Positions 8,591 through 21,843 of a stretch of 64,000 nt of DNA are shown here, piece after piece (within the stretch, counting starts at the first letter, position 1; each line of letters starts with the position of its first letter). The notes below the pieces were generated by a model, which was not told where the DNA came from, searched no databases, and worked only from the letters and a program-made list of their open reading frames with translations. The position numbers and the translations under genes are program-made. The stretch covers positions 310,001 to 374,000 of the forward strand of contig NZ_CP094656.1 of NCBI RefSeq assembly GCF_030643805.1, given 5' to 3'. Origin of the DNA: Alkalihalobacillus sp. AL-G (GTDB taxonomy: Bacteria > Bacillota > Bacilli > Bacillales > Fictibacillaceae).

Positions 8591-8717
8591 TGCTCAGTTG
8601 GTAGAGCAACGAACAAAACTTCATGAATAAGCTGTGAGTTGTCCCGACGCAGCACACTACGATAGCATTAGCTTGTAGAGGAAGGGACATAAAGGTGAGT
8701 AATCACCATATTAGCAA
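8591..8717 (+). repeat. Partial tRNA D-arm copy plus ~110-nt insert before tRNA-Lys
   Basis: GCTCAGTTGGTAGAGCA at 8592-8608 repeats exactly the D-arm of the intact tRNA-Lys (8727-8743), but no cloverleaf follows. The 109 nt between contain GTCCC (8642-8646) that can pair with GGGAC, and the motif TAGAGGAAGGGACA. The same motif occurs in the insert between a partial and an intact tRNA-fMet at 18107-18272. It looks like a tRNA remnant with an inserted element; no function is known to me. Confidence 0.6.
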
Positions 8718-8793
8718 GAGCCATTAGCTCAGTTGGTAGAGCATCTGACTTTTAATCAGAGGGTCGAAGGTTCGAGTCCTTCATGGCTCACCA
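8718..8793 (+). tRNA. tRNA-Lys (TTT)
   Basis: The acceptor stem is GAGCCAT/ATGGCTC, the anticodon is TTT, and CCA is encoded. A truncated copy of its D-arm lies about 135 nt upstream. Confidence 0.96.
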
Positions 8794-8801
8794 TTTTTTT
8801 C

Positions 8802-8887
8802 GCGGGTGTGGCGGAATTGGCAGACGCGCTAGACTTAGGATCTAGTGTCCTTGTGACGTGGGGGTTCAAGTCCCTTCACCCGCACCA
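8802..8887 (+). tRNA. tRNA-Leu (TAG)
   Basis: This class II tRNA has acceptor GCGGGTG/CACCCGC, a long variable arm, loop CTTAGGA with anticodon TAG, and an encoded CCA. Confidence 0.95.
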
Positions 8888-8962
8888 CATTTAAACTCTG
8901 GTATCAACAAACTACGAGGTTACAATAGGGTAGTTGCTTTCTTATGCTTTAAAGCCAATTTA

Positions 8963-9048
8963 GCGGTCGTGGCGGAATGGCAGACGCGCTAGCTTGAGGG
9001 GCTAGTGGGTGTATACCCGTGGAGGTTCGAGTCCTCTCGACCGCACCA
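8963..9048 (+). tRNA. tRNA-Leu (GAG)
   Basis: This class II tRNA has acceptor GCGGTCG/CGACCGC, anticodon loop TTGAGGG (anticodon GAG), and an encoded CCA. By wobble it reads CUU and CUC codons; the downstream leucine T-box has specifier CTT. Confidence 0.95.
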
Positions 9049-9072
9049 TAAAATTTGATTTCTATAAAATAT

Positions 9073-9149
9073 GCGCCCTTAGCTCAGCTGGATAGAGTGT
9101 TTGACTACGAATCAAAAGGTCGGGAGTTCGAATCTCTCAGGGCGCGCCA
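9073..9149 (+). tRNA. tRNA-Arg (ACG)
   Basis: The acceptor stem is GCGCCCT/AGGGCGC, the anticodon is ACG (ACTACGAAT), read as ICG after deamination, and CCA is encoded. Confidence 0.95.
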
Positions 9150-9154
9150 TATTA

Positions 9155-9231
9155 CGGGAAGTGGCTCAGCTTGGTAGAGCACCTGGTTTGGGACCAGGGG
9201 GTCGCAGGTTCAAATCCTGTCTTCCCGACCA
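9155..9231 (+). tRNA. tRNA-Pro (TGG)
   Basis: The acceptor stem is CGGGAAG/CTTCCCG, the anticodon is TGG (GTTTGGGAC), and CCA is encoded. Confidence 0.95.
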
Positions 9232-9239
9232 TCTTTTTT

Positions 9240-9313
9240 GCGGGTGTAGTTTAGTGGTAAAACAAGAGCCTTCCAAGCTCTGGTCGTGAGTTCGATTCTC
9301 ATCACCCGCTCCA
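9240..9313 (+). tRNA. tRNA-Gly (TCC)
   Basis: The acceptor stem is GCGGGTG/CACCCGC, the anticodon is TCC (CCTTCCAAG), and CCA is encoded. Confidence 0.95.
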
Positions 9314-9323
9314 TTATATTTAT

Positions 9324-9400
<77 letters not shown>

Positions 9401-9473
9401 TAAATAATTCCCTTTTATTAGAGATTACTTCTCTTTCTGATCTCCACAAAGCAAAACATCAACAAAATAATCG

Positions 9474-9502
9474 TTGACATGATGTTGGGTGGATGATATA
9501 CT
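9474..9502 (+). promoter_or_regulatory. rRNA operon promoter
   Basis: TTGACA (9474-9479), 17 nt and TATACT (9497-9502) form a near-perfect sigma-A promoter about 258 nt before 16S rRNA. Confidence 0.9.
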
Positions 9503-9538
9503 AGAGGGGTCGCTTCAAAAAGAGGACGATTATTAACA

Positions 9539-9570
9539 GCTCTTTGAAAACTGAACAAAAGCCAAGCGTG
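9539..9570 (+). other. boxA-like antitermination site and 16S processing stem, 5' strand
   Basis: GCTCTTTGAAAACTGAAC resembles the boxA element of Bacillus rRNA leaders. Bases 9542-9570 are complementary, with a few mismatches, to 11333-11361 beyond the 16S 3' end; together they form the long stem expected to be cut by RNase III. Confidence 0.7.
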
Positions 9571-9596
9571 AAACGGACCTACATGGATTTATGGTT

Positions 9597-9635
9597 CTTC
9601 GGTTAAGAACGTCACGTCCTGTGACAACACCGAAG
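9597..9635 (+). repeat. GTCCT-loop hairpin repeat, copy in the 16S leader
   Basis: The outer stem is CTTCGGT/ACCGAAG (9597-9603 with 9629-9635), the inner stem is GTCAC/GTGAC (9611-9615 with 9621-9625), and the apical loop is GTCCT. The same plan recurs at 14532-14574 and, on the other strand, at 33002-33042 and 38324-38362. Confidence 0.75.
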
Positions 9636-9759
9636 TTAGCATAAGTAAAAACTGCGTTGATTTTTCATCGCAGACACGAAAATGGTTACATTTTTGTGTT
9701 GACATCCATGTGCGTCACAATTTTTATTATTTAAACTATGAGCAAGTCAAACTTCAACT

Positions 9760-14458
<4,699 letters not shown>

Positions 14459-14531
14459 TCAAAAAATCGATGTTTGAGTCAAGAATGGACGTTATCTAGT
14501 TTTGAAGGAATGTGGTTTCCTAAACAAAGGA

Positions 14532-14574
14532 ACTTCGACTAAAGACCACCACGTCCTGTGGTGAACATCGAAGT
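14532..14574 (+). repeat. GTCCT-loop hairpin repeat in the 23S-5S spacer
   Basis: The outer stem is ACTTCGA/TCGAAGT (14532-14538 with 14568-14574), the inner stem is CACCAC/GTGGTG (14547-14552 with 14558-14563), and the apical loop is GTCCT. The inner stem differs from the leader copy at both strands in a compensated way, which supports a selected RNA fold. Confidence 0.75.
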
Positions 14575-14595
14575 CAACACATCCTGTATAAGTAG

Positions 14596-14711
<116 letters not shown>

Positions 14712-14715
14712 GCAA

Positions 14716-14752
14716 AAAGGTGAAACGAGTATCAATCGTTTCATCTTTTTTT
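14716..14752 (+). terminator. rRNA operon terminator
   Basis: AAAGGTGAAACGA (14716-14728) pairs with TCGTTTCATCTTT (14735-14747), one G-U pair, and is followed by a T-run. Confidence 0.88.
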
Positions 14753-14964
14753 GTATTGGAATGAAAAGGTTCGGATAATAAATGAAGAGTTTCGATCACA
14801 AATCATCCTTTCCGATAATAAACGTATATTTCGGATAACAATGTATCATAAAGCAGCTTACCACAACGTGAATAATCCTTAGGTAAGGACGAAACGAGGT
14901 AATCGCGTTTCTGCAGAATCAATTTTGTGAGGAAAATGGGTTCAAAGTAGGCTAAATGTACAAG

Positions 14965-15032
14965 TCCTGTGAGAGTAGGACGTCGCCGGACATAAAAAGG
15001 TGAAACGGACAGTAATCGTTTCGTCTTTTTTA
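14965..15032 (+). pseudogene. Decayed copy of the 5S 3' end plus rrn terminator
   Basis: From CCTGTGAGAGTAGGACGTCG at 14966 the sequence repeats the last ~25 nt of the 5S gene, then the same AAAAAGGTGAAACG / CGTTTCGTCTTTTT terminator with a few changes. The rest of 5S is missing. The ~210 nt between the two copies (14753-14964) hold only TTCGGATAATAAA-like short repeats (14772, 14813, 14831). This is most simply the scar of a lost second rRNA operon or 5S gene. Confidence 0.75.
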
Positions 15033-15188
15033 TTTGATTAAAAAAAATACGGATAAACAAACTCCCACTTTGGATGTAGAGGGAACAAGGTACCAATACC
15101 CAGAATGTATGATAGTGCTTGATACCTTGAATATTATTGGAATTCAATCCAAAAACTAAGTGTCAAGAATTAAGAAGGAGCAGATTAA

Positions 15189-15713
15189 ATGAATATATTG
15201 CTCTTTATAGTTTATGGACTTATAGGTTTGAAATTTGGTAAGTGGAAAAATTTTAACGTATTTTATCCAACCCTTCTCTTTTTTATCATTGGGGATCTTT
15301 TATACCAATTCCTATTATTTGAACATACTATGTGGATGTTTCATCCAGTTGGATTGATTGATAAATGGTTCCACCTAAATCATACGTTGATTGTACTTGG
15401 GAAAATGATGATTCAATACCCGGTAACCATTGCCATTTTTCTTGCGCAAATGCCTTCAGATAATACAAACAAATTGCTTTGGGTCGGTCTATGGTCAGGA
15501 ATTTATGCTGTTTTTGAAGGAGTTGCACAATTATCAGGTATTTTAACTTATCATCGTGGTTGGCATTATGGGTGGGATTTAATATTTAATGTCATTATTT
15601 TTTCAATGTTGTTATTACATCATAAAAAACCCCTAATTGCGTGGTTTCTTTGTATCCCAATAATATTAGGATTGTGGTGGATATTTGATGTACCATTTTC
15701 CGTGTTAAAATAA
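15189..15713 (+). CDS. Membrane protein, CBO0543-like, first of three
   Basis: The 174-residue protein is almost wholly hydrophobic, with five or six predicted membrane segments, and starts behind AAGGAG at 15175-15180. It resembles the CBO0543-type family of uncharacterised Firmicutes membrane proteins. Near the C-terminus it has the phrase LTYHRGWHYGWDLIF, which recurs in related form in the next two products (HKNWQLWWSYA, YKNWTLLFSIP), so the three look like diverged tandem paralogues. No catalytic residues are evident and I do not infer a function. Confidence 0.75.
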   Translation: MNILLFIVYGLIGLKFGKWKNFNVFYPTLLFFIIGDLLYQFLLFEHTMWMFHPVGLIDKWFHLNHTLIVLGKMMIQYPVTIAIFLAQMPSDNTNKLLWVGLWSGIYAVFEGVAQLSGILTYHRGWHYGWDLIFNVIIFSMLLLHHKKPLIAWFLCIPIILGLWWIFDVPFSVLK

Positions 15714-15768
15714 AGCGTTAAAGTATTTAAATAAAACTTTTGTATTAAAAAGTTTGGAGCGTATAAAA

Positions 15769-16257
15769 ATGGTATTGACTACAACGGTTATCATTAACGG
15801 TTTGTTATTCTATTACATTTTATTTGTTCACCAAAGATACATCCGTAAACTAGAAATTTTAGCATACTGGTGTTTGGCAAGTATCTTATTTCAAAACATT
15901 TCAGCAATTTTGTATTTGACTTTTCACATGTTCATTTTATCAGAAGTAAAAAGTTATAACTGGGCGGATGCACTGAATAGATCCGTTCTATGTCCTTTAT
16001 TAGTTGTATGGTTTCTTAATCTATATACAAGAACCTCAAAAACAAAAATAAAATTAATCCTAATAATCGTCTTTCTAAATATTCTTTGTGGAGTTGAATG
16101 GGTAAGTGATTGGATAGGATTATTCGAACATAAAAATTGGCAATTATGGTGGTCATATGCCATTAAATTATCCGTTCTTTTACTATTAATCGGGTTTATG
16201 AAATTGAACAGACGTATTTTTTACAGAGAGGGCAGATCAAATGAATTCTACATTTGA
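15769..16257 (+). CDS. Membrane protein, second of three related genes
   Basis: From ATG 15769 (GGAG at 15756-15759; an in-frame TTG at 15754 is less likely) it encodes 162 residues with about five membrane segments. It shares the W-and-Y-rich phrase near the C-terminus (EHKNWQLWWSYAIK) with its two neighbours and ends in a basic tail. It overlaps the next gene by 17 nt, so the two are probably translated together. The function is unknown. Confidence 0.72.
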   Translation: MVLTTTVIINGLLFYYILFVHQRYIRKLEILAYWCLASILFQNISAILYLTFHMFILSEVKSYNWADALNRSVLCPLLVVWFLNLYTRTSKTKIKLILIIVFLNILCGVEWVSDWIGLFEHKNWQLWWSYAIKLSVLLLLIGFMKLNRRIFYREGRSNEFYI

Positions 16258-16723
16258 TTGGAATGAATGGTTCTTTATACTTTCTAGCCTTGTTTGTTTA
16301 CTCATTTTCGTAATGCTTCCAAAAAGATTCAATTCTTTGGTAACGTTTTCATTGTGGATATTTGTTATTGTTTTTATTGAAACAATTGATTACTTTATGG
16401 CAGTAAAGCCTTACGATCTATATGACTTTTTAGATGGACCAGGATATCAACCGACTCTTGCTGTAGCACATATTGCTATATTTCCACCCTGTGCCTATTT
16501 CTTAATCTATTTTTATGATAAATGGAAGCTTCACGGTTTCAAGTTAGCACTGTACATTTTAGGGTGGACGATCATATCGATTACATATGAATGGATATGT
16601 GTTTTAAACAATGTTTTAACATATAAGAATTGGACATTGCTTTTTTCAATTCCTACATACCCAGTTGCTTGTTTAATTGTGATCACAGTATTCCACTTTA
16701 TAAAAAGAAACATCAATCAATAG
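16241..16723 (+). CDS. Membrane protein, third of three related genes
   Basis: The 160-residue hydrophobic protein has about five membrane segments and the C-terminal phrase LTYKNWTLLFSIPTYP shared with the two preceding genes. It starts inside the end of the second gene, behind GAGAGGG. The base composition is AT-rich compared with the housekeeping genes further on, which may mean a transferred or fast-evolving trio. The function is unknown. Confidence 0.74.
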   Translation: MNSTFDWNEWFFILSSLVCLLIFVMLPKRFNSLVTFSLWIFVIVFIETIDYFMAVKPYDLYDFLDGPGYQPTLAVAHIAIFPPCAYFLIYFYDKWKLHGFKLALYILGWTIISITYEWICVLNNVLTYKNWTLLFSIPTYPVACLIVITVFHFIKRNINQ

Positions 16724-16801
16724 CTACAACCGAAATATCCTTCAGCTTCAATTTTTCCTATTTCATGTTATAGTTGTGAAAAAGCAAGTGGAGGGTGCAG
16801 G

Positions 16802-17935
16802 ATGAGTACATTTCGATTTGATTCTAAAACGGTCCATTTTCACAAAAGAATAACATCTGAATCAGTAAGTAAAGCACAGCCTATTTACCAAACCTCTGCA
16901 TTTAAATTTAGAAACCTTGATGAGCTAGAGGGATTCTTTCAAGGTGTTAAGCCTTATATGTATTCGAGAGTAAGCAATCCCAACACCGATGACTTAGGAA
17001 CTGGTGTGGCACAGCTTGAGGGTGCACCTGCCGGTATAGCTACATCATCAGGAATCTCTGCAATTTTAGCGGGTATTCTATCTGTTACGGAACAAGGGTC
17101 ACATATTGTAGCTTGTGAGGATTTGTATGGAGGTACGTATCAGCTTCTTGCCAATGAACTCCCTTCGTTTGGAATTGAGGTAACATTTGTATCCTTTGAA
17201 GATAAGGTGAGTATTCAATCGGCTATTCAACCAAATACTGTTTTACTGTATACTGAATCAATCACGAACCCATTGCTCCGGGTCGAGGATATCGAACAAC
17301 TAGTTCGAATCGGTAAAAAGCATAACGTACATACGATGGTCGATAATACATTTGCGTCCCCTTATTTACTTCAGCCTTATTTAAATGGAGTTTCTCTAGT
17401 CGTGCACAGTGCGACCAAATATATCGGTGGGCACTCGGATGTTACTGCAGGGGTCGTGGCTGGAGATGAAGCTCTCATTGAAAAAGCAAAATCGAAGGTC
17501 GTCAACTTGGGGAGTAACCTAAGTCCTTTTGAAGCCTGGCTTGCATGTAGGGGAATGAAGACATTAAGTGTCCGTATGGAGCGACATGTTAAAAATGCTG
17601 AACTTCTTGCTGGCTTCTTGAGTGGATGCGATGGTATCGGGCAGGTCTATTATCCGAAAAATGCTTCAGAAAAAGGCAATGGAGCGATTGTAACCGTCTC
17701 ATTGGATGAAGGGATCGATGCAAACGAGTTTTGTGAGAAGCTTGATTGGATCGGGGTGGTCCCAACATTAGCAGGAGTAGAAACTACGGTATCTTATCCA
17801 TTAGGAACGTCCCACCGGGCATTACCACCTTCAGAACAAAAGAAGCTCGGCATTCATAAAAATTTAATTCGAATTTCTGTTGGAATAGAAGATTTTGAGG
17901 ATATCAGAGAAGCGTTTGCAAATGCATTAAAGTAA
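16802..17935 (+). CDS. Trans-sulfuration family PLP enzyme (cystathionine synthase/lyase or methionine gamma-lyase type)
   Basis: The 377-residue protein belongs to the Cys/Met-metabolism PLP family. Visible are the YSRVSNPNTDDL start region, the SSGISAI phosphate-binding stretch, DNTFASPYL, and SATKYIGGHSD with the PLP-binding lysine. Members interconvert cysteine, cystathionine and methionine. The exact reaction cannot be settled from sequence: cystathionine gamma-synthase (MetI), cystathionine lyase and methionine gamma-lyase are all possible. It stands alone, with ribosome-binding site GGAGGGTG, so the neighbours do not help. No S-box or T-box is visible in the short upstream gap. Confidence 0.85.
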   Translation: MSTFRFDSKTVHFHKRITSESVSKAQPIYQTSAFKFRNLDELEGFFQGVKPYMYSRVSNPNTDDLGTGVAQLEGAPAGIATSSGISAILAGILSVTEQGSHIVACEDLYGGTYQLLANELPSFGIEVTFVSFEDKVSIQSAIQPNTVLLYTESITNPLLRVEDIEQLVRIGKKHNVHTMVDNTFASPYLLQPYLNGVSLVVHSATKYIGGHSDVTAGVVAGDEALIEKAKSKVVNLGSNLSPFEAWLACRGMKTLSVRMERHVKNAELLAGFLSGCDGIGQVYYPKNASEKGNGAIVTVSLDEGIDANEFCEKLDWIGVVPTLAGVETTVSYPLGTSHRALPPSEQKKLGIHKNLIRISVGIEDFEDIREAFANALK

Positions 17936-18106
17936 AGGTTTGTTGGAAAATCGGGGAGATCCACAAGTTCGTGGCACTCCCTAATTAATGAATTATAGCA
18001 ACCTAATACAAATACTGAAGATAACACTTGCATAAGATATGCACCTATGATATATTAGTAATTGTCCGATTCAAAAGTATAAGGAATCGGAAACATAAAT
18101 AATACC

Positions 18107-18272
18107 GTCGCGGGGTGGAGCACGTAGGAATAAACTACGGAGCATAAACTTCAGCGTACAGATTGAGAAGCGTCTTGCATAGCATTCTGAAATCTGGACG
18201 ACAGTCCTTTGTTAGAGGAAGGGACAGTCAAAAAACTACGGAGGAATAACATCGTCCGTATCATATTATCGT
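18107..18272 (+). repeat. Partial tRNA-fMet 5' copy plus ~150-nt insert before intact tRNA-fMet
   Basis: GTCGCGGGGTGGAGCA at 18107-18122 recurs at 18271-18286, where it is the 5' part of the intact tRNA-fMet. The insert contains the direct repeat AAACTACGGAG (about 18133 and 18234), a hairpin GTCCTTT/AAGGGAC, and the motif TAGAGGAAGGGACA shared with the insert before tRNA-Lys at 8609-8717. It appears to be a small structured element that left a duplicated tRNA 5' end, or a decayed tRNA. No coding capacity is seen. Confidence 0.6.
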
Positions 18273-18349
<77 letters not shown>

Positions 18350-18387
18350 ATTAAAAATTCATTGAACTACGTCGATTAACATCCAGG

Positions 18388-18583
18388 CTCAATGAATATC
18401 AGGAGTACCTGATAGGGTGCAACCGATTTAAGTCCATTGCACCACTATAAATAGTTGTCAAAGCTCAATGAACATCAGTAGTACCCGGTAGAGTGCAACC
18501 AACTTAAAACTTTCAACGCCGAATATACATCGAAGTTAGTTTTAGATCGTAGTACCCGAAAGGGTGCAACCAATTTTAACCTT
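18388..18583 (+). repeat. Three degenerate repeats with tRNA-like 3' ends
   Basis: The string GTACCtGAtAGGGTGCAACC and variants occurs three times, starting near 18403, 18482 and 18552 (about 70-79 nt apart, one tRNA length). Two copies are preceded by GCTCAATGAAyATCAG. The shared GCAACCAAtTtaA resembles the 3' end of the adjacent tRNA-fMet and its downstream bases. They may be remnants of tandem tRNA genes; no intact cloverleaf can be folded. Confidence 0.5.
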
Positions 18584-18602
18584 AAATTAATTACATATAT
18601 AT

Positions 18603-18678
18603 GGACCCGTGGTGTAGGGGTTAACATGCCTGCCTGTCACGCAGGAGATCGCCGGTTCAAATCCGGTCGGGTCCGCCA
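18603..18678 (+). tRNA. tRNA-Asp (GTC), second copy
   Basis: The sequence appears identical to the tRNA-Asp at 8389-8464, including the encoded CCA. A terminator follows within 5 nt. Confidence 0.95.
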
Positions 18679-18682
18679 TTAA

Positions 18683-18709
18683 CATGAAACAACGGTTTCG
18701 TGTTTTTTT
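18683..18709 (+). terminator. Terminator after tRNA-Asp
   Basis: CATGAAAC (18683-18690) pairs with GTTTCGTG (18695-18702), one G-U, followed by seven Ts. Confidence 0.8.
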
Positions 18710-18744
18710 ATTTGAGGAAAGTATAACTTGTCACATGAACAATA

Positions 18745-18829
18745 GTCGACGTAAAGGAAAAGTTCAAGTCCCAACATAAGCATAACTAAGGTTCAACCTG
18801 CTTTAAGACTTTGCATTGCCAAGTTTTTA
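18745..18829 (+). repeat. Dispersed intergenic repeat (CCAAGTTTT family), copy 1
   Basis: The stretch shares long blocks (AAAGTTCAAGTCCC, AACTAAGGTTCA, CCAAGTTTT) with 39126-39215 upstream of rex, and its second half also with 31506-31560 upstream of thiL. It is a non-coding dispersed repeat. Confidence 0.7.
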
Positions 18830-18864
18830 TATTTTTACAAAATAATAATAAATTCGCTACCCTT

Positions 18865-18892
18865 CCACAGTATTCGCTACTGTGGTTTTTTT
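18865..18892 (+). terminator. Strong hairpin terminator
   Basis: CCACAGTA (18865-18872) and TACTGTGG (18878-18885) form a perfect 8-bp stem with loop TTCGC, followed by seven Ts. No gene ends directly before it, so it may insulate the ilv operon from tRNA transcription. Between it and 19110 I see nothing else definite. Confidence 0.75.
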
Positions 18893-19110
18893 ATTTACCC
18901 CGACATATGATATGGCCTAAAAAAATTGTTGTGTATTTTTCAATTTTCCTTAAAATTACATATCGTTCTTAGAAAGAACACCTTCTTCGGTTATTATTCA
19001 AATCTTATTAAAAAAAATTGAATCACCAAAAGGGTTGATGTACTGATAGTGTAAGCGTTACCAAATTAACAGATTAGTCCCAATTGTCAAAAAACTAGTC
19101 AAAAAGCTAG

Positions 19111-19139
19111 TTGACCAATTAAAAAAACGGGTGTAATAT
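19111..19139 (+). promoter_or_regulatory. Sigma-A promoter of the ilv-leu operon
   Basis: TTGACC (19111-19116), 17 nt and TAATAT (19134-19139) give a strong promoter with a start near 19146. An inverted repeat AACTAG/CTAGTT lies over and upstream of the -35 box. Confidence 0.85.
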
Positions 19140-19151
19140 TGTCCTCAATTA

Positions 19152-19166
19152 AATTTTCTGACAACT
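19152..19166 (+). promoter_or_regulatory. CodY-box-like operator
   Basis: AATTTTCTGACAACT matches the CodY motif AATTTTCWGAAAATT at 13 of 15 positions and lies about +6 to +20 from the predicted start. CodY represses ilv-leu genes in Bacillus subtilis when branched-chain amino acids and GTP are high. The same bases also form the left arm of a stem with TCAGAAATTTTTTT (19178-19192), which could terminate. Confidence 0.65.
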
Positions 19167-19234
19167 AACGAGTAACCATCAGAAATTTTTTTTATCAATC
19201 GAGTTACAAAACAATAATGAAAGGAGCGATCAAC

Positions 19235-20137
19235 ATGAGCGAACAATGGATTTACTTGAACGGCCGCTATGTAAGCAAAGAAAACGCGGTCGTATCTGTG
19301 TATGATCACGGATTTTTATACGGAGATGGGGTGTTCGAAGGCATTAGAATGTATGATGGTAATGTTTTTCGCCTTAATGAGCATGTTGATCGCCTTTATG
19401 ATTCGGCAAAATCAGTCATGCTTAGCATCCCCCATACGAAAGAAGAATTGACTGATATCATCGCAGAATGTTTAAGAAAAAATGGTTTGCAAAACGCCTA
19501 TATTCGCGTAGTCGTATCGAGAGGGGTTGGAAACTTAGGATTGGATCCATTCACTTGCCATGAACCGCAAGTCATCGTCATTGCGGAACAATTGGCGCTG
19601 TTTCCGAAAAGCCTTTATGAAACAGGAATTGAAATCGTTACGGTTGCAAGCCGGAGGAATCGGGCAGATGTATTGCCTCCAAAGGTAAAATCATTGAATT
19701 ACTTGAACAACATACTTGTAAAAATCGAAGCGAACCTTGCTGGAGTGAGTGAAGCGTTAATGCTTAATGACCAGGGTTATGTAGCAGAAGGCTCTGCAGA
19801 CAATATCTTCATCGTAAAAGGGAGCGTTATCAAAACACCGCCGGGTTATGTGGGAGCACTAGAAGGAATTACTAGAAACTCAATCATGGAAATTTCGCAG
19901 CAATTAGGGTTTGAAATGCGTGAAGAAGTATTTACAAGACATGACGTCTACACTGCTGATGAGGTATTCCTTACAGGTACAGCTGCAGAGGTCATCGCTG
20001 TTGTAAAGGTAGACGGTAGAGAGATTGGGGATGGAAAACCCGGGTCAACTACGAATCAGCTTTTAGAAGCATTCCGGAAGACCGTCACAACAAATGGGCA
20101 TAAAGTTTATACACATAACAACATTCAAGCAGGATAA
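19235..20137 (+). CDS. ilvE: Branched-chain amino acid aminotransferase
   Basis: The protein has 300 residues from ATG 19235, behind AAAGGAG; an in-frame ATG at 19217 precedes that site and is rejected. It is a fold-type IV PLP aminotransferase of the IlvE/D-amino-acid transaminase group, with [26 protein letters not shown], the PLP lysine in [12 protein letters not shown], and [10 protein letters not shown]. It makes Val, Leu and Ile from their keto acids. As first gene of an ilv-leu operon the biosynthetic role is well supported. Confidence 0.92.
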   Translation: MSEQWIYLNGRYVSKENAVVSVYDHGFLYGDGVFEGIRMYDGNVFRLNEHVDRLYDSAKSVMLSIPHTKEELTDIIAECLRKNGLQNAYIRVVVSRGVGNLGLDPFTCHEPQVIVIAEQLALFPKSLYETGIEIVTVASRRNRADVLPPKVKSLNYLNNILVKIEANLAGVSEALMLNDQGYVAEGSADNIFIVKGSVIKTPPGYVGALEGITRNSIMEISQQLGFEMREEVFTRHDVYTADEVFLTGTAAEVIAVVKVDGREIGDGKPGSTTNQLLEAFRKTVTTNGHKVYTHNNIQAG

Positions 20138-20157
20138 CCGCAGTTGGAGGAGATACG

Positions 20158-21825
20158 ATGCGTAGTGACATGATCAAGAAAGGTATTGACCGTGCTCCCC
20201 ATAGAAGCTTATTACGTGCGACGGGAGTCAAAACAAGAGATTTGGAAAAACCGTTTATCGGGGTTTGCAATTCCTATATCGACATCATTCCAGGACATAT
20301 GCATTTAAATAAATATGCAGAGGTCGTGAAAGAGGCGATACGGGAAGCAGGCGGCATTCCGTTCGAATTTAACACGATAGGTGTAGATGACGGAATAGCG
20401 ATGGGACATATTGGTATGAGGTATTCACTACCGAGCAGGGAGCTCATTGCAGATTCTGCAGAAACCGTTATCAATGCCCATTGGTTCGATGGCGTCTTCT
20501 TCATCCCGAACTGTGACAAAATCACACCTGGGATGCTGATGGCAGCCGCCAGGACAAATGTACCTTCTGTATTCGTTTCGGGAGGCCCGATGGAAGGCGG
20601 GACGTCAAAAGCAGGCAAACCACTATCCCTAGTTTCTGTATTCGAAGGAGTTGGCGCTCACCAATCCGGACAGATGACACAGGAAGAATTGTTGGATATC
20701 GAACAGAATGCTTGTCCGACCTGTGGATCGTGTTCCGGAATGTTCACGGCTAACTCAATGAACTCCCTTATGGAAATGCTAGGGTTGGCCTTACCTGGTA
20801 ACGGGACGATTGTGGCAACTTCGGAAGAACGACATCAATTGATCCGGGAAGCTGCACACAACCTCGTCCAGTTGATCAAGAATGGTATTAAACCAAGAGA
20901 CATCATTACAAAAGAAGCGATTGACGATGCATTTGCACTCGATATGGCGATGGGAGGATCGACGAATACTGTCCTCCATACACTGGCCATAGCGAATGAA
21001 GCGGAAATCGATTACGACCTGAACCGAATCAATGAAATCGCCAAAAGAGTTCCATATTTAGCGAAAATAAGTCCTGCTTCTGATTATACGATGGATGACG
21101 TTCATCATGCAGGCGGCATCAGTGCCATTATCAAAGAACTATGCGAAGTTGATGGGGCGGTTCATAAGGACCGCATCACCATTTCAGGAAAATCGATCTA
21201 TGAAACGGTTAAGCCTTATGACATTAAAAATGATGAAGTTATACGTAAACAGGATAATCCATACAGCAAGGTTGGCGGGTTATCAATCTTGAACGGAAAC
21301 CTGGCTCCTGATGGAGGCGTAATTAAAGTAGGTGCGGTTGACCCATCGATTAAAACATTCATGGGCAAAGCGATCGCCTTTGACTCTCAAGAAGAAGCCC
21401 AAAAAGGAATTGATGATGGAACGGTAAAAGAAGGAGATGTTGTTGTCATTCGTTATGAAGGTCCAAAAGGCGGACCGGGTATGCCGGAAATGTTAGCTCC
21501 GACAGCAGCGATTGCGGGTCGTGGATTAGACACGAAGGTAGCGCTCATAACAGATGGTCGGTTTTCTGGTGCATCCCGAGGCATCTCAATTGGTCATATT
21601 TCACCTGAAGCTGCAGAGGGTGGGCCAATCGCCCTTATTGAAAATGGTGATCCGATTTTCATCGACCTTATAAACCGTACAATCAATGTACTTTTAGAGG
21701 AAAAAGAACTAGCAAAGCGTAAGGAAAACTTTATTCAGCCCCCACCGAAAATCAAAAGGGGCTACTTAGCTCGATACTCGAAGCTAGTTACATCAGCGAG
21801 CACCGGAGGAATCATGAAAGTTTAA
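20158..21825 (+). CDS. ilvD: Dihydroxy-acid dehydratase
   Basis: The 555-residue product has family length and the iron-sulfur cluster cysteines in [12 protein letters not shown] and [17 protein letters not shown], plus the C-terminal [10 protein letters not shown] motif. It dehydrates 2,3-dihydroxy-isovalerate and -methylvalerate to the 2-keto acids. The start ATG follows TTGGAGGAG, 20 nt after ilvE. In Bacillus subtilis ilvD is a separate gene; here it precedes the T-box and thus escapes leucine-tRNA attenuation while sharing the upstream promoter. Confidence 0.95.
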   Translation: MRSDMIKKGIDRAPHRSLLRATGVKTRDLEKPFIGVCNSYIDIIPGHMHLNKYAEVVKEAIREAGGIPFEFNTIGVDDGIAMGHIGMRYSLPSRELIADSAETVINAHWFDGVFFIPNCDKITPGMLMAAARTNVPSVFVSGGPMEGGTSKAGKPLSLVSVFEGVGAHQSGQMTQEELLDIEQNACPTCGSCSGMFTANSMNSLMEMLGLALPGNGTIVATSEERHQLIREAAHNLVQLIKNGIKPRDIITKEAIDDAFALDMAMGGSTNTVLHTLAIANEAEIDYDLNRINEIAKRVPYLAKISPASDYTMDDVHHAGGISAIIKELCEVDGAVHKDRITISGKSIYETVKPYDIKNDEVIRKQDNPYSKVGGLSILNGNLAPDGGVIKVGAVDPSIKTFMGKAIAFDSQEEAQKGIDDGTVKEGDVVVIRYEGPKGGPGMPEMLAPTAAIAGRGLDTKVALITDGRFSGASRGISIGHISPEAAEGGPIALIENGDPIFIDLINRTINVLLEEKELAKRKENFIQPPPKIKRGYLARYSKLVTSASTGGIMKV

Positions 21826-21843
21826 TAAAACAACGCGTTGACG

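Noticed and set aside
9699-9730. A second rRNA promoter from TTGACA at 9699
   Set aside because: The -35 box is perfect but no acceptable -10 lies 16-18 nt downstream, and it would start within the 16S precursor just before the mature end.
14803-15147. A 114-codon minus-strand frame downstream of 5S rRNA
   Set aside because: It runs through the duplicated 5S end and its terminator hairpin, so it is an accident of repeat sequence.
18388-18583. The three repeats as a possible CRISPR array
   Set aside because: The copies differ from each other, spacing is irregular and tRNA-like, and no cas gene is present. No CRISPR array is seen anywhere in the window.
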